Below the pieces are notes generated by a model, which saw nothing but the letters and a program-made list of their open reading frames with translations, did no database searches and had not been told where the DNA came from. The translations under genes were made by a program, and so were the position numbers. Of a stretch of 13,729 bases of DNA, positions 1-6,514 are shown one piece after another. Position 1 is the stretch's first letter. Each line of letters starts with the position of its first letter. Source of the DNA: Microcaldota archaeon (lineage in GTDB: Archaea > Micrarchaeota > Micrarchaeia > Micrarchaeales > CABMGC01). The stretch covers positions 1 through 13,729 of the forward strand of contig JASHTX010000071.1 in the NCBI GenBank assembly GCA_030040335.1. Reading direction: 5' to 3'.

Positions 1-2258
1 CTTATCAACGCAGCGGGACCCGCAACGAATTCGATCCTGTCGATTCCGTCGCTTATCCTGGCCGTTCCGATTATGTTCACCATGCCTATCAGGTTCTCCC
101 TGCCCACGGCGTGGATGCCGCCGCATGCCTCCGCGTCGATCAGCTTGCCCTCTTTGGACTGGATTACGATTATCCTCATCCTCTTGGCCGGCACTCCGTG
201 GCCCTGGTATATCGAGAAACCGTACTTGCTTTCCGCCTCTCCCCTGCTCATCTCGCTCGCGCTCACCTTTATCCCGTTGAAGAGCCACGCGTTAACCATG
301 GTCTCTATCGCCTTCACGTTCTCCTCGGTAAGCTTGTCGTAGTGCGCTATGTCTATGTGCGCCTTGTGAGGCTCCTTCTTGGCCCCTTCCTGCCACGCGT
401 GCTCACCAAGCACCTTTCTTGCAGCCGCGCTTATCAGGTGCGTGGCTGTGTGATGCGCTATTATCGCATCTCTCCTGGCATCGTCAACAACGGCCTCTAC
501 GCGCTGCCCCTTCTTGAAGGTCACGTTCCCCTCTGCCACGTGCACTATCGCATTTCCTACCTTCTGGACATCCACGACCTTCACCCCGTTCACGGTTCCA
601 ATGTCAGCCACCTGCCCCCCGCCCTCAGGGTAAAATGGAGTCTTGTCAAGCACGAAGTACTTGCCATGCACGAAAACCACCTTTGCCTTTGATTTGGTGG
701 CGAAGCTGTAGTAGATCTTTTTGGTGGCCTTTATGCCCTTCGGCAGGTCTATCTCAAGCCCCTTGTGCTTTTCCTTCCTGGCAATGTCCCCTTTTACTAT
801 ATCCGTGTATGCGTTTTCAGGTATGTTGAGCTTCACTCCCTTTGACTCTGCCACGCCCACTATCAGGTCCGGAGTGGCGCCGTTGCTTTCGTACAGGCGC
901 TTCAGCTGCTCCACGTTTATCTCGCTGCCCTTGTTCAGGAGCAGTTCCACGGCCCTCTTCGCACCCTCCCTCGCCCTCTCATACCTCACCCTCTCGACCT
1001 CCACAACCTTGTCGAATATGTCCAGCTTTGTGGAGAGTTCCGGATAGATGCCGTGCATCTCCTGCGCTATCAGCCTGGCAAGTATTGGCATGTCTATCCT
1101 GAAATTATACTTGCTTATGAAATCCAGCGAACGCCTCAGGAGCACTCTCAGGTTGTAGCCCCCGCCTACATTCGATGGCAGAGATCCGTCAGTTATCGCA
1201 AAAAGGAGCGTTCTGGTGTGGTCAAGCACCGCGTACATCGCCTGCGCAGGCTTTATCACATTCTCATAGTCGTGCTGGCTTATCTTCGCGAGCCTGAGTA
1301 TCCGCTTCTCTGCTTCGGCCACGCCGCTAACCTCGTCCCTGTTTAGGCTTCCCGCGTACTGCGCAAACCTCCTGAACATTTCAGTGTCAAACTCTACCTT
1401 CACGTCTTTCTTTATCTTCTGTATCGTCTGGCTGAAAGCCGCCTCGTAGGCATTGCTAAGGCCTGAGTAGAACCACAGCTCCCTCTCAAAGCCCCATCCG
1501 ACGTCGACCACCTTGCTGTCCAGCTCCCTTACTGTGTCGCCCACAAGCTCAAACTGAGTGAAGACGTTGTTGCCAAGCTCTACCCCTTTTGAGAAGAACT
1601 CAAGGCTCGGCCCCAGCTCCGAGAAGTCAGGCATCGCCCAGACGTCTTCATGGTAGGCGATGTCTTCAGGCCGAAGCTCCATGACCTTGGTGAGGAAGTT
1701 GAAGTTCAGCTCCATAGTCCTGTCCCTCCAGTATCCCTCGCGCGGATAGTTGAACGAGGTCTGGTTTGCCATCATGAACGATGTGAAATGGTCTCCAGTC
1801 ACTCCCGCATTCTCTATGTCCTTGAACCTCAGGCAGATCTGCGGCACAAGAAGCGGGTTTGCGCTGTACTCGAAGGTCATGAGCCCGTTCTCTATCCTTT
1901 GAAAGTCCTGTATGCCTGCTATTGTGAAGTAGAGATCCTGCCTCCACCTGCTAACCACGGGATACCTCTTGACTATCGCATGCTTGTTCCTCTTGAAGAA
2001 GTCCCTGAATCTTTCCCAGAAATCAACGTATCCTACCCTCCTCGGGCTCTCCCTGAAGAACGTGTATGGATTATGCGATGAGTCGCCGCAGTTGTTCGTT
2101 TCCACAACGCTCCAGAAGAATTTTCCGCATGTGCTGCACTGCTGCCTTATGAACCCCTTCTCCTCGAATATCTTCGTAGAGTAGTACTCCTTGGGGTTCT
2201 TCGCAAACTCCTTCCTCAGGGCGTCTTTGCTTATCGTCTTGGAGTTCAGGTTTATCAT
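1..2258 (-). CDS. alaS: Alanine--tRNA ligase, archaeal type (C-terminus cut by window edge)
   Basis: AlaRS charges tRNA-Ala with alanine in the cytoplasm and edits mischarged Ser/Gly. 752 codons are visible; the C-terminal part lies beyond the left edge. The N-terminus has the archaeal zinc-binding-like extension (C41-S-T-C44, C60). The class II catalytic domain follows, with a stretch equivalent to motif 2 (LRFKDIENAG, then TGDHF and FMMANQTSFNYP). The editing domain has HHTATH with zinc ligands H603 and H607, completed by C712 and H716 in CGGIH, so the editing centre looks intact. The ATG at 2258 gives the expected archaeal N-terminus (INLNSKTISKDALRKEF). It starts 4 bases after the stop of the upstream nuclease gene on the same strand, with no room for its own promoter, so the two are probably co-transcribed and translationally coupled. 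Identification is very secure. Confidence 0.97.
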   Translation of the reverse strand, partial: MINLNSKTISKDALRKEFAKNPKEYYSTKIFEEKGFIRQQCSTCGKFFWSVVETNNCGDSSHNPYTFFRESPRRVGYVDFWERFRDFFKRNKHAIVKRYPVVSRWRQDLYFTIAGIQDFQRIENGLMTFEYSANPLLVPQICLRFKDIENAGVTGDHFTSFMMANQTSFNYPREGYWRDRTMELNFNFLTKVMELRPEDIAYHEDVWAMPDFSELGPSLEFFSKGVELGNNVFTQFELVGDTVRELDSKVVDVGWGFERELWFYSGLSNAYEAAFSQTIQKIKKDVKVEFDTEMFRRFAQYAGSLNRDEVSGVAEAEKRILRLAKISQHDYENVIKPAQAMYAVLDHTRTLLFAITDGSLPSNVGGGYNLRVLLRRSLDFISKYNFRIDMPILARLIAQEMHGIYPELSTKLDIFDKVVEVERVRYERAREGAKRAVELLLNKGSEINVEQLKRLYESNGATPDLIVGVAESKGVKLNIPENAYTDIVKGDIARKEKHKGLEIDLPKGIKATKKIYYSFATKSKAKVVFVHGKYFVLDKTPFYPEGGGQVADIGTVNGVKVVDVQKVGNAIVHVAEGNVTFKKGQRVEAVVDDARRDAIIAHHTATHLISAAARKVLGEHAWQEGAKKEPHKAHIDIAHYDKLTEENVKAIETMVNAWLFNGIKVSASEMSRGEAESKYGFSIYQGHGVPAKRMRIIVIQSKEGKLIDAEACGGIHAVGRENLIGMVNIIGTARISDGIDRIEFVAGPAALI

Positions 2259-2262
2259 AGAA

Positions 2263-3159
2263 TCACTTGCCTGCAGCCGAGAGGTCTCGCTGCCCCCACC
2301 AGGCCTTGCACTCCTTTCCGAAGAACTTGCAGAAGTTGCACTTCCATTTCTCAGCTTCAACAACAGGCGCCGATTCGCGCTCTCCGTTCCAGTACTTCAT
2401 TACGTTGCTTATCCGCTCGCCCATCTCATCTTCCTTATACTCTACCTGTATGCTGCTTATCTGCTTTCCGCTGAACCTGTCAACATACACCACCTCGAGC
2501 CTGTCGTCCAGGGTCGGCATTGTGTACATCTCTCCGAACATCTTCCTGTACATTGCCCCTGTGTCCAGCATCTCGCCCTGCAGGCCCATGGCGTTCAGCT
2601 CCCTCTTGAAGACATCGGACAGCGTTGTCTTCCCAACCTCGTAAATCTTGGCGAAGTTCTCCTCAGTGTACTTCTTCTCCCTTATGTCTCCGAGCATCTT
2701 CCTGTAGAGCATCACCTGCACGATGTGAGGCCTGGTGTATGCTTCTGTGAATTTGCGGTCAACGTCGGTCGTCTTCCTCTCAACGACCACGGTGCGGTCG
2801 TTTACCACCTTCAACTCGTCTATCTGGCCTGAGAGCCTGTAGCCGTTCAGCGACCCGTATACCCGCAGCTCCCTGCACAACCCCTTCTCCTTCAAGGACC
2901 TCATCGACCTGTAGTTCTCATACGCGGTCTTGTAGAGAAAGTCGCCGTATGTAACCGGCTCTATCGTGAGAGGCACGTATACCTCCTGCTGCAGCTCTTG
3001 GTGCAGCTGCTTGCCCTGTGCCATGTACTTTGTGTATTTCTTGCCGTACAGGTAGTTGTACTCCATCTGCCGTTCGCACCAGAACTGGTTGGCTATGTCG
3101 GTGACGAGTATCGAGCTCTTCCCGAGTTTGCCCAATACTCCACCGCCCCCAGCACGCAT
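2263..3159 (-). CDS. EXO5/Cas4-like PD-(D/E)XK nuclease with Fe-S cluster cysteines
   Basis: Likely a single-strand DNA exonuclease of the EXO5/Cas4/Dna2 branch of the PD-(D/E)XK superfamily. Residue numbers below count from the GTG at 3168. Nuclease signatures appear in order: C31 in FWCERQMEY, H56 in GKQLHQEL, D117 in GQIDEL, E130-R-K132 (the ExK motif), and Q151 in QVMLYRKML. Near the C-terminus are C277, C280 and C287 (KCNFC...EC). With C31 these make the four-cysteine set that binds a 4Fe-4S cluster in this family. All catalytic residues are present, so it should be active. The start is uncertain: ATG 3159 (298 aa) is chosen; GTG 3168 would add three residues, and a start closer to LGKSSILVTDIANQFWC is possible. 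A Cas4 role is unlikely because no cas genes or repeats are nearby. It lies just upstream of alaS. Family is confident; substrate is inferred. Confidence 0.82.
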   Translation of the reverse strand: MRAGGGGVLGKLGKSSILVTDIANQFWCERQMEYNYLYGKKYTKYMAQGKQLHQELQQEVYVPLTIEPVTYGDFLYKTAYENYRSMRSLKEKGLCRELRVYGSLNGYRLSGQIDELKVVNDRTVVVERKTTDVDRKFTEAYTRPHIVQVMLYRKMLGDIREKKYTEENFAKIYEVGKTTLSDVFKRELNAMGLQGEMLDTGAMYRKMFGEMYTMPTLDDRLEVVYVDRFSGKQISSIQVEYKEDEMGERISNVMKYWNGERESAPVVEAEKWKCNFCKFFGKECKAWWGQRDLSAAGK

Positions 3160-3269
3160 GCAAAACACTCTTGATCAAACAATCAGACCGCCTATCTTTC
3201 GTCATCGCAAGGCTCAGCGATCACCTTTGTCATCACAACTCTTTTATTCGTTTAAAGGATTATTAAGCT

Positions 3270-3899
3270 ATGGGCATTCTGCAAAAGTACGATCTCTTCA
3301 TCTTCGACTGGGACAACACGCTGACAACATCGCCGTTCCTGAACATGCTGGTTGACATCGTGAAGTACGGCAGCAAGCTTCGCTACGCGAAGAGCCACGA
3401 GGACGAGTTCAAGGTCGACGAAGACGCCTTGAGGATGGACCAGAGGGTCGAGTCTACGATCGGGCTGAGGCCTCTGATAGAGCTGTATGAGCTAGTTCTG
3501 AGACCCAGGCTCAAAAATGACTCTCTTCAGGTGCTGAAGTTCCTGAAAGACCACAGGAAGAAAGTGGCGGTCTTCAGCGATGCGAAAGGATACAGGCTTG
3601 CGATTGAGACGAAGAGGTTCGGAGCCATTAAGTATCTGGACATGGCACTCGCTGCCGAATCCATCAAGCACTACAAACCAGACCCCACTGGCCTGCTCAT
3701 GATTTCGAGGAGACTTAAAATCCCCAAGAAAAGGGCAATATACATAGGTGACATGGCCACCGACGCCCTCACAGCCAAGTTCGCAGGAATCGACTCCTGC
3801 ATAATACCGAGCGGGATAGACACCCCTGAAAGAATCCGAGACGCAAAACCCAACTATTCTTTTACGAGCATAGCCGAATTTATTAACTCCAGAAGATAA
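3270..3899 (+). CDS. HAD-superfamily phosphatase
   Basis: A 209-aa haloacid dehalogenase-type hydrolase, probably a phosphatase acting on a small phosphorylated metabolite. All four HAD motifs are present: motif I D13-W-D15-N-T, with D13 as nucleophile and D15 as general acid/base; motif II S103 in VFSDAKG; motif III K136 in KHYKPDP; and motif IV G160-DMATD, with D161 and D165 as magnesium ligands. The inserted segment at about residues 20-95 forms a helical C1 cap, giving the overall look of phosphoglycolate phosphatase or the REG-2/pyrophosphatase-like group, but the substrate cannot be read from sequence. It is transcribed divergently from the nuclease gene. T-rich and TTTAAA sequence at 3242-3256 could be its promoter, although no canonical TATA box stands out. 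The stop falls just before a hairpin shared with the convergent acetyltransferase gene. Confidence 0.9.
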   Translation: MGILQKYDLFIFDWDNTLTTSPFLNMLVDIVKYGSKLRYAKSHEDEFKVDEDALRMDQRVESTIGLRPLIELYELVLRPRLKNDSLQVLKFLKDHRKKVAVFSDAKGYRLAIETKRFGAIKYLDMALAAESIKHYKPDPTGLLMISRRLKIPKKRAIYIGDMATDALTAKFAGIDSCIIPSGIDTPERIRDAKPNYSFTSIAEFINSRR

Positions 3900-3910
3900 A
3901 AGACCAGATG

Positions 3911-3926
3911 GAGGCACTTTAGCCTC
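3911..3926. terminator. Small hairpin between convergent genes
   Basis: GAGGC (3911-3915) and GCCTC (3922-3926) form a perfect 5-bp stem around a 6-base loop. It lies between the stop of the HAD gene and the stop of the convergent acetyltransferase and overlaps the latter's last codons. It could act as a bidirectional terminator or mRNA 3'-end structure. The stem is short and there is no T tract directly after it, so this is tentative. Confidence 0.25.
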
Positions 3927-4422
3927 TCAAGTTCTTCAGCGTCGCAGCTCCAATCGCCTTCGTATATACGCGACTGCCGTCTGTATTTATTGCAGCAAGG
4001 CTAAATCCTTGTTTCTTATAGAATGAGTTACCTTCCAGAGATAGAGTGCGAACAATCATCACTTTAGCACCAAACTCAACGCCATCCTTTTCTATCTGCT
4101 CTAGAAGAGCACCGCCTATTCCCTGATGTTCATACTTCCCCCTGCCCCTGTCGGGGAGCGGATAAAAACTAGATATTCGTGCAACCTTGCCATTGCCGTC
4201 TAGTCTATCCTCTATCGCAACTACTCCGAAACCAAGTCCAGCAAAACTTCCTTCTCCTTGCTTGAGGATAGTTCTATAGCGTATTACATTCTGATCAATT
4301 GACCGCTCAATAAGAACAGTTCCCGCCTTTGTCTCTTTCTCAATGTAACTTTCCTTCTGGCCTCTCAGCGCCTCAGCTGCAAGAGTCTTCGGTATGCCTG
4401 TCAGAACTGTCTCAGCCCCCAT
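3919..4422 (-). CDS. GNAT-family N-acetyltransferase, substrate unknown
   Basis: A 167-aa protein with a Gcn5-related acetyltransferase fold. The acetyl-CoA pyrophosphate-binding motif A is H99-Q100-G-I-G103-G-A, at the start of the helix GALLEQIEKDG. The late GNAT signature is N132-S-F-Y135-KKQGF, where the tyrosine is the usual general acid. The first 60 residues are less conserved and probably form the substrate-recognition part. The acceptor (amino group of a metabolite, antibiotic or protein) cannot be predicted. The ATG at 4422 is supported by a TATA box about 30 bases upstream, implying a leader of only a few bases. The gene has no operon partner; it is convergent with the HAD gene and divergent from the TRAM gene. 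Confidence 0.85.
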   Translation of the reverse strand: MGAETVLTGIPKTLAAEALRGQKESYIEKETKAGTVLIERSIDQNVIRYRTILKQGEGSFAGLGFGVVAIEDRLDGNGKVARISSFYPLPDRGRGKYEHQGIGGALLEQIEKDGVEFGAKVMIVRTLSLEGNSFYKKQGFSLAAINTDGSRVYTKAIGAATLKNLRG

Positions 4423-4449
4423 GTTGTCATTATAATTGTGCGTTTTTGG

Positions 4450-4457
4450 CTATAAAA
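4450..4457 (-). promoter_or_regulatory. TATA box of the GNAT gene
   Basis: On the minus strand the sequence reads TTTTATAG. It is centred about 31 bases upstream of the ATG at 4422, so transcription should start around 4427 with a leader of about 5 bases. Spacing and composition fit the archaeal TATA consensus. Confidence 0.55.
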
Positions 4458-4533
4458 ACATTGGCGTTATTGCCATAATTACGAAGCTCTGCTGTTATTT
4501 TGAGCGTGCCAGAAATACGACGAGAGACAAAGC

Positions 4534-4541
4534 TTTATATA
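4534..4541 (+). promoter_or_regulatory. TATA box of the TRAM gene
   Basis: TTTATATA lies in an otherwise mixed sequence. Initiation is expected near 4563-4565, giving a leader of about 35 bases that contains the purine-rich site AGAGGA ahead of the ATG at 4598. This placement excludes the in-frame ATG at 4436, which lies upstream of the promoter. Confidence 0.6.
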
Positions 4542-4597
4542 GTAAGAAATTCCATAAATGCGTGCAGACGGTACAGAAATCTGCAGAGGAAAATGAA

Positions 4598-4867
4598 ATG
4601 AGAGATGAAGGTCCAGGAATGGACAGAGGAGGCCGAGGAGGCGGAGAAAGACGGGGCATGAACCCGAATTACTTCCTACCGAAGCCAGTGAAAGTCGGAG
4701 ACGAGCTGGAAGTCACTATAGAAGGTACGGCCAGCAGAGGAGACGGAATAGCGAAGCAAGACGGTTTTGTAATCTTCGTCAAGGGAGCAAAGCCAGGAGA
4801 CAAGCTAAAGGTCAAGATAACCGACGTAAGGACAAGGTTCGCAATCGGAGAACCGATGACGGCCTAA
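4598..4867 (+). CDS. TRAM-domain RNA-binding protein with RG-rich N-terminus
   Basis: An 89-aa stand-alone TRAM-domain protein, a family that binds RNA and in archaea is thought to act as an RNA chaperone, including a cold-shock-like role in methanogens. Residues 1-22 are rich in Gly and Arg (RGGRGGGERRG), a flexible nucleic-acid-binding tail. Residues about 29-86 are the TRAM beta-barrel, with VKVGDELEVTIEG, SRGDGIAK, FVIFVKGAKPGDKLKVKI and FAIGE. The reading frame is open back to 4436, but 4598 is the better start: it has a Shine-Dalgarno-like AGAGGA about 8 bases upstream, a TATA box 57 bases upstream, and the preceding residues look non-coding. ATG 4619 is a shorter alternative. It is a single-gene transcription unit. 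Domain assignment is confident; cellular role is inferred from the family. Confidence 0.88.
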   Translation: MRDEGPGMDRGGRGGGERRGMNPNYFLPKPVKVGDELEVTIEGTASRGDGIAKQDGFVIFVKGAKPGDKLKVKITDVRTRFAIGEPMTA

Positions 4868-4880
4868 AGATAGCTGCTCC

Positions 4881-4900
4881 ACTCTTTTTACAAGAAGAGT
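4881..4900 (+). terminator. Hairpin with T tract after the TRAM gene
   Basis: ACTCTT (4881-4886) pairs with AAGAGT (4895-4900). The T run at 4885-4889 lies in the stem and loop, and outer AGCT arms (4872-4875 and 4901-4904) could extend the stem across a bulge. It begins 13 bases after the TRAM stop and may end that transcript. It could instead be a 5' element of the next gene. Archaeal termination depends mainly on T tracts, so this is only suggestive. Confidence 0.3.
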
Positions 4901-4964
4901 AGCTGGTTAGCTTCGGCTGTGCGAATTTGGTGGTTTGGTGGTCGCTGTTTCGGAAATAAAGAGC

Positions 4965-5414
4965 ATGGATCTCCAGAGGATATCCCTGGTCATAAGGCGA
5001 TGCCCGTTCTGCCTAAAGGACACGGAGCATGACGCCTACTACGCGCATAATCCTGACCTGAAGGTCACAGCAGGCAACACCACTCTTGAGTTCAGATCCA
5101 CGAGGAAGTTCGAATGGTATGGAGTGGCAGAGTGCAGGACGTGCGGCAACACCTACGTGGTGCAGGGCGCAATTCCCCTGATAAACAAGGACATAACAGG
5201 GGTGACGAGACAGAAGGAGGTAAAGCTGGCATATACCTGCTGCGACTTCTGCAATCATGATGAGCGCAACCTCGTGCTGGCCAACATGCTGATAACGCTC
5301 AGGAATAAGCGCAGTCTCTATCTGTGCGACAGGCACGCGGAACAGATCAAGAAAGAGAAGGGAAAGAGGGACAACTACGATTTCCTTATAGGAAAGACAG
5401 ACGCGTGGGCCTAA
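4965..5414 (+). CDS. Uncharacterised zinc-binding protein, two cysteine-pair modules
   Basis: A 149-aa soluble protein whose family I do not recognise. It carries four paired metal-ligand knuckles: C13-PF-C16, C57-RT-C60, C93-DF-C96 (with an extra C92) and C121-DR-H124. This fits two zinc sites, the first a ribbon built from pairs 1 and 2 with about 40 residues between, the second from pairs 3 and 4 with 24 residues between. The segment between pairs 1 and 2 is rich in beta-forming residues (TLEFRSTRKFEWYGVAEC). The C-terminus is basic (KKEKGKR). Such zinc ribbons often bind nucleic acid or RNA polymerase, but nothing specific can be said. ATG 4965 is preferred; TTG 4935 or GTG 4938 would add about ten residues, and neither has a convincing ribosome site. 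Its TAA shares two bases with the TAG of the convergent gene. Confidence 0.75.
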   Translation: MDLQRISLVIRRCPFCLKDTEHDAYYAHNPDLKVTAGNTTLEFRSTRKFEWYGVAECRTCGNTYVVQGAIPLINKDITGVTRQKEVKLAYTCCDFCNHDERNLVLANMLITLRNKRSLYLCDRHAEQIKKEKGKRDNYDFLIGKTDAWA

Positions 5415-5869
5415 TGCCCAAACTCCAATCTCATCTCGTTTCCGACCTTCTTGAATCCTAGCTTCTCATAGAAAGGTACGTTGTAGTCCCTGCAATCAAG
5501 TATGACCCTGAAGCATCCCTGCCTTTTCGCATGCTCCATTGCGGCTCTTACGAGCAAGCTGCCCAAACCCCTCCTCTCATGCACCTTCCTCACAACAACA
5601 TCTTCTATGTGCCCCACTCTCCCTCCATTGTAAGTCAGCTTTTGTTCTACAAGCAGGGTTGCCGTACCCACTACAGCTCCACTCTTGTCCACCGCGACTA
5701 ACATCTTTCGTTTCTTATCTGAATCCAGCATCTTTATGAGCTTCTTCGCCTTTGCCTGGGTAAGCCCTTCGAGTCTTGTCAGGTCTGCCAGCGTCTCGAG
5801 CAGCCCCCTGCTGACATCGCCAGGCATCACTCTCCTTATATGTATCTTCTTATCTGTGCCGCCAGCCAT
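5411..5869 (-). CDS. GNA1-like N-acetyltransferase (possible glucosamine-6-phosphate acetyltransferase)
   Basis: A 152-aa GNAT protein whose conserved half closely resembles eukaryotic GNA1, which acetylates glucosamine-6-phosphate on the way to UDP-GlcNAc. Matching blocks are VGTATLLVEQKLTYNGG (67-83), GHIEDVVV (86-93), the acetyl-CoA loop ERRGLGSLL (98-106), GCFRVILDC (118-126) and NVPFYEKLGFK (130-140). The length also fits GNA1. Archaea usually acetylate glucosamine-1-phosphate with a bifunctional GlmU-like enzyme, so the GNA1 reading is of interest but unproven; a protein or metabolite acetyltransferase is possible. The start is well supported by a TATA box centred 26 bases upstream of the ATG at 5869, so the mRNA is probably leaderless. 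It is convergent with the zinc protein, their stop codons overlapping. Confidence 0.8.
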   Translation of the reverse strand: MAGGTDKKIHIRRVMPGDVSRGLLETLADLTRLEGLTQAKAKKLIKMLDSDKKRKMLVAVDKSGAVVGTATLLVEQKLTYNGGRVGHIEDVVVRKVHERRGLGSLLVRAAMEHAKRQGCFRVILDCRDYNVPFYEKLGFKKVGNEMRLEFGH

Positions 5870-5890
5870 GGTATGATCTCGGTTTTGGCA

Positions 5891-5898
5891 TATTTAAA
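5891..5898 (-). promoter_or_regulatory. TATA box of the GNA1-like gene
   Basis: The minus strand reads TTTAAATATG. Its centre is about 26 bases before the ATG at 5869, the spacing expected for a leaderless archaeal transcript. Confidence 0.6.
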
Positions 5899-5920
5899 CC
5901 TGATGCCAGATTAAGCGTGG

Positions 5921-5949
5921 CGCTGGGTGCGAGAATCGAACTCGCGAAG
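5921..5949 (-). repeat. Orphan 3' end of tRNA-Ser (direct repeat, attachment-site-like)
   Basis: These 29 bases are identical to 6938-6966, the 3' part of the intact tRNA-Ser(GCU): the 3' edge of the variable arm, the T arm, the 3' acceptor strand and the discriminator base. Identity ends abruptly on the inner side (CTCACA here, GCCATT in the tRNA). No 5' half of a tRNA lies next to it, so it is not a functional gene. It has the same orientation as the intact gene and sits 989 bases from it on the 3' side, as expected for the left-over half-site after an element integrates into a tRNA gene. It also falls inside an in-frame upstream extension of the next gene, which is therefore not coding. 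Confidence 0.85.
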
Positions 5950-5963
5950 CTCACATCGAAAAC

Positions 5964-5973
5964 TATTTATATC
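5964..5973 (+). promoter_or_regulatory. TATA box of the toxin-antitoxin operon
   Basis: TATTTATATC, centred about 27 bases before the ATG at 5995, predicts a leaderless mRNA. It lies inside the repeat-bounded unit, 15 bases from the tRNA fragment, so the module would bring its own promoter with it. Confidence 0.65.
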
Positions 5974-5994
5974 TTTATCCCTAAATCCCTTAAT

Positions 5995-6510
5995 ATGGCA
6001 GAAACTAAGATCTACATCCCAGATGCTCTCGACACACAGCTCAGGGAGGCGGCAATGAAGAGGTTTGGCTACGGGAGAGGCTCGATCAGCAGGGCGGTCG
6101 AGACTGCAATAACGCAGTGGCTGGCGAGGGAATACGCTATAAACAAAGTCATAAACGTTGTTGTCGAGAAGGCCAAGAAGGACAAAAACGTAATAGCGGT
6201 ATTGCTCTTCGGGAGCTATCTGAGAATGGAATCTGGGTTTGAAGACGTAGATGTGGCACTTCTTGCAAGAGACCAAGAGAAAATAGACGTATTTTCATAC
6301 CGCAATGCGATTGAAGATACTGGAGCGCTTAACAAGATAAACATAGATGTGGTAATACTAAACAACATGCCAGTGACCGCACAGGGAGAGATACTTGATG
6401 AAGCTTCAGTACTTTACGTCAGAGATGAAAATGGTCTGCGTGTGTACTGCCTTAAAATTGTGGAAGAGTACAATAGTGCAGCGCGAATACGCGCACTGAT
6501 GGCGAGCTGA
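5995..6510 (+). CDS. RHH-nucleotidyltransferase fusion, MntA-type antitoxin
   Basis: A 171-aa protein with two parts. Residues 1-45 resemble a ribbon-helix-helix DNA-binding domain: a beta strand (KIYIPDAL), a helix (DTQLREAAMKRFGYG) and a second helix starting SISRAVETAITQWL. Residues about 50-150 are a minimal nucleotidyltransferase of the DNA polymerase beta fold with G73-S74, D84-V-D86 (GSX9DXD) and a third acidic residue D118 in INIDVVIL, so the metal-binding triad is complete. In the type VII system HepT/MntA, such an enzyme silences its HEPN partner by transferring AMP to a tyrosine. The start at 5995 is set by the TATA box 27 bases upstream; the frame is open to 5917, but that part is tRNA remnant. 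It is followed 4 bases later by the toxin gene. The RHH part suggests that it also binds its own promoter, which is inference. Confidence 0.85.
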   Translation: MAETKIYIPDALDTQLREAAMKRFGYGRGSISRAVETAITQWLAREYAINKVINVVVEKAKKDKNVIAVLLFGSYLRMESGFEDVDVALLARDQEKIDVFSYRNAIEDTGALNKINIDVVILNNMPVTAQGEILDEASVLYVRDENGLRVYCLKIVEEYNSAARIRALMAS

Positions 6511-6514
6511 TCCG

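Noticed and set aside
111..1346. Long open frames on the plus strand opposite alaS
   Set aside because: They lie antisense to well-conserved AlaRS coding sequence and show no domain of their own.
2191..2832. Plus-strand frame of 213 codons opposite the nuclease gene
   Set aside because: It is a shadow of the minus-strand gene; the minus frame carries clear nuclease motifs.
2263..3168. Cas4 and a CRISPR locus
   Set aside because: No direct-repeat array or other cas gene is seen; the pattern of cysteines and motifs fits EXO5-like proteins equally well.
4436..4597. Longer N-terminus for the TRAM protein
   Set aside because: It lies upstream of and across the TATA box at 4534-4541, overlaps the divergent promoter and has no family resemblance.
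4900..4934. Possible structured RNA or riboswitch before the zinc protein (AGC-TTCG-GCT mini-hairpin)
   Set aside because: The stem is only 3-4 bp and no conserved riboswitch core could be recognised.
5921..5949. A second tRNA gene
   Set aside because: Only the T arm and 3' acceptor strand are present; no matching 5' half lies beside it.
5917..5994. In-frame upstream extension of the antitoxin gene
   Set aside because: It reads through the orphan tRNA fragment and the TATA box; the ATG at 5995 has the correct promoter spacing and begins the conserved domain.
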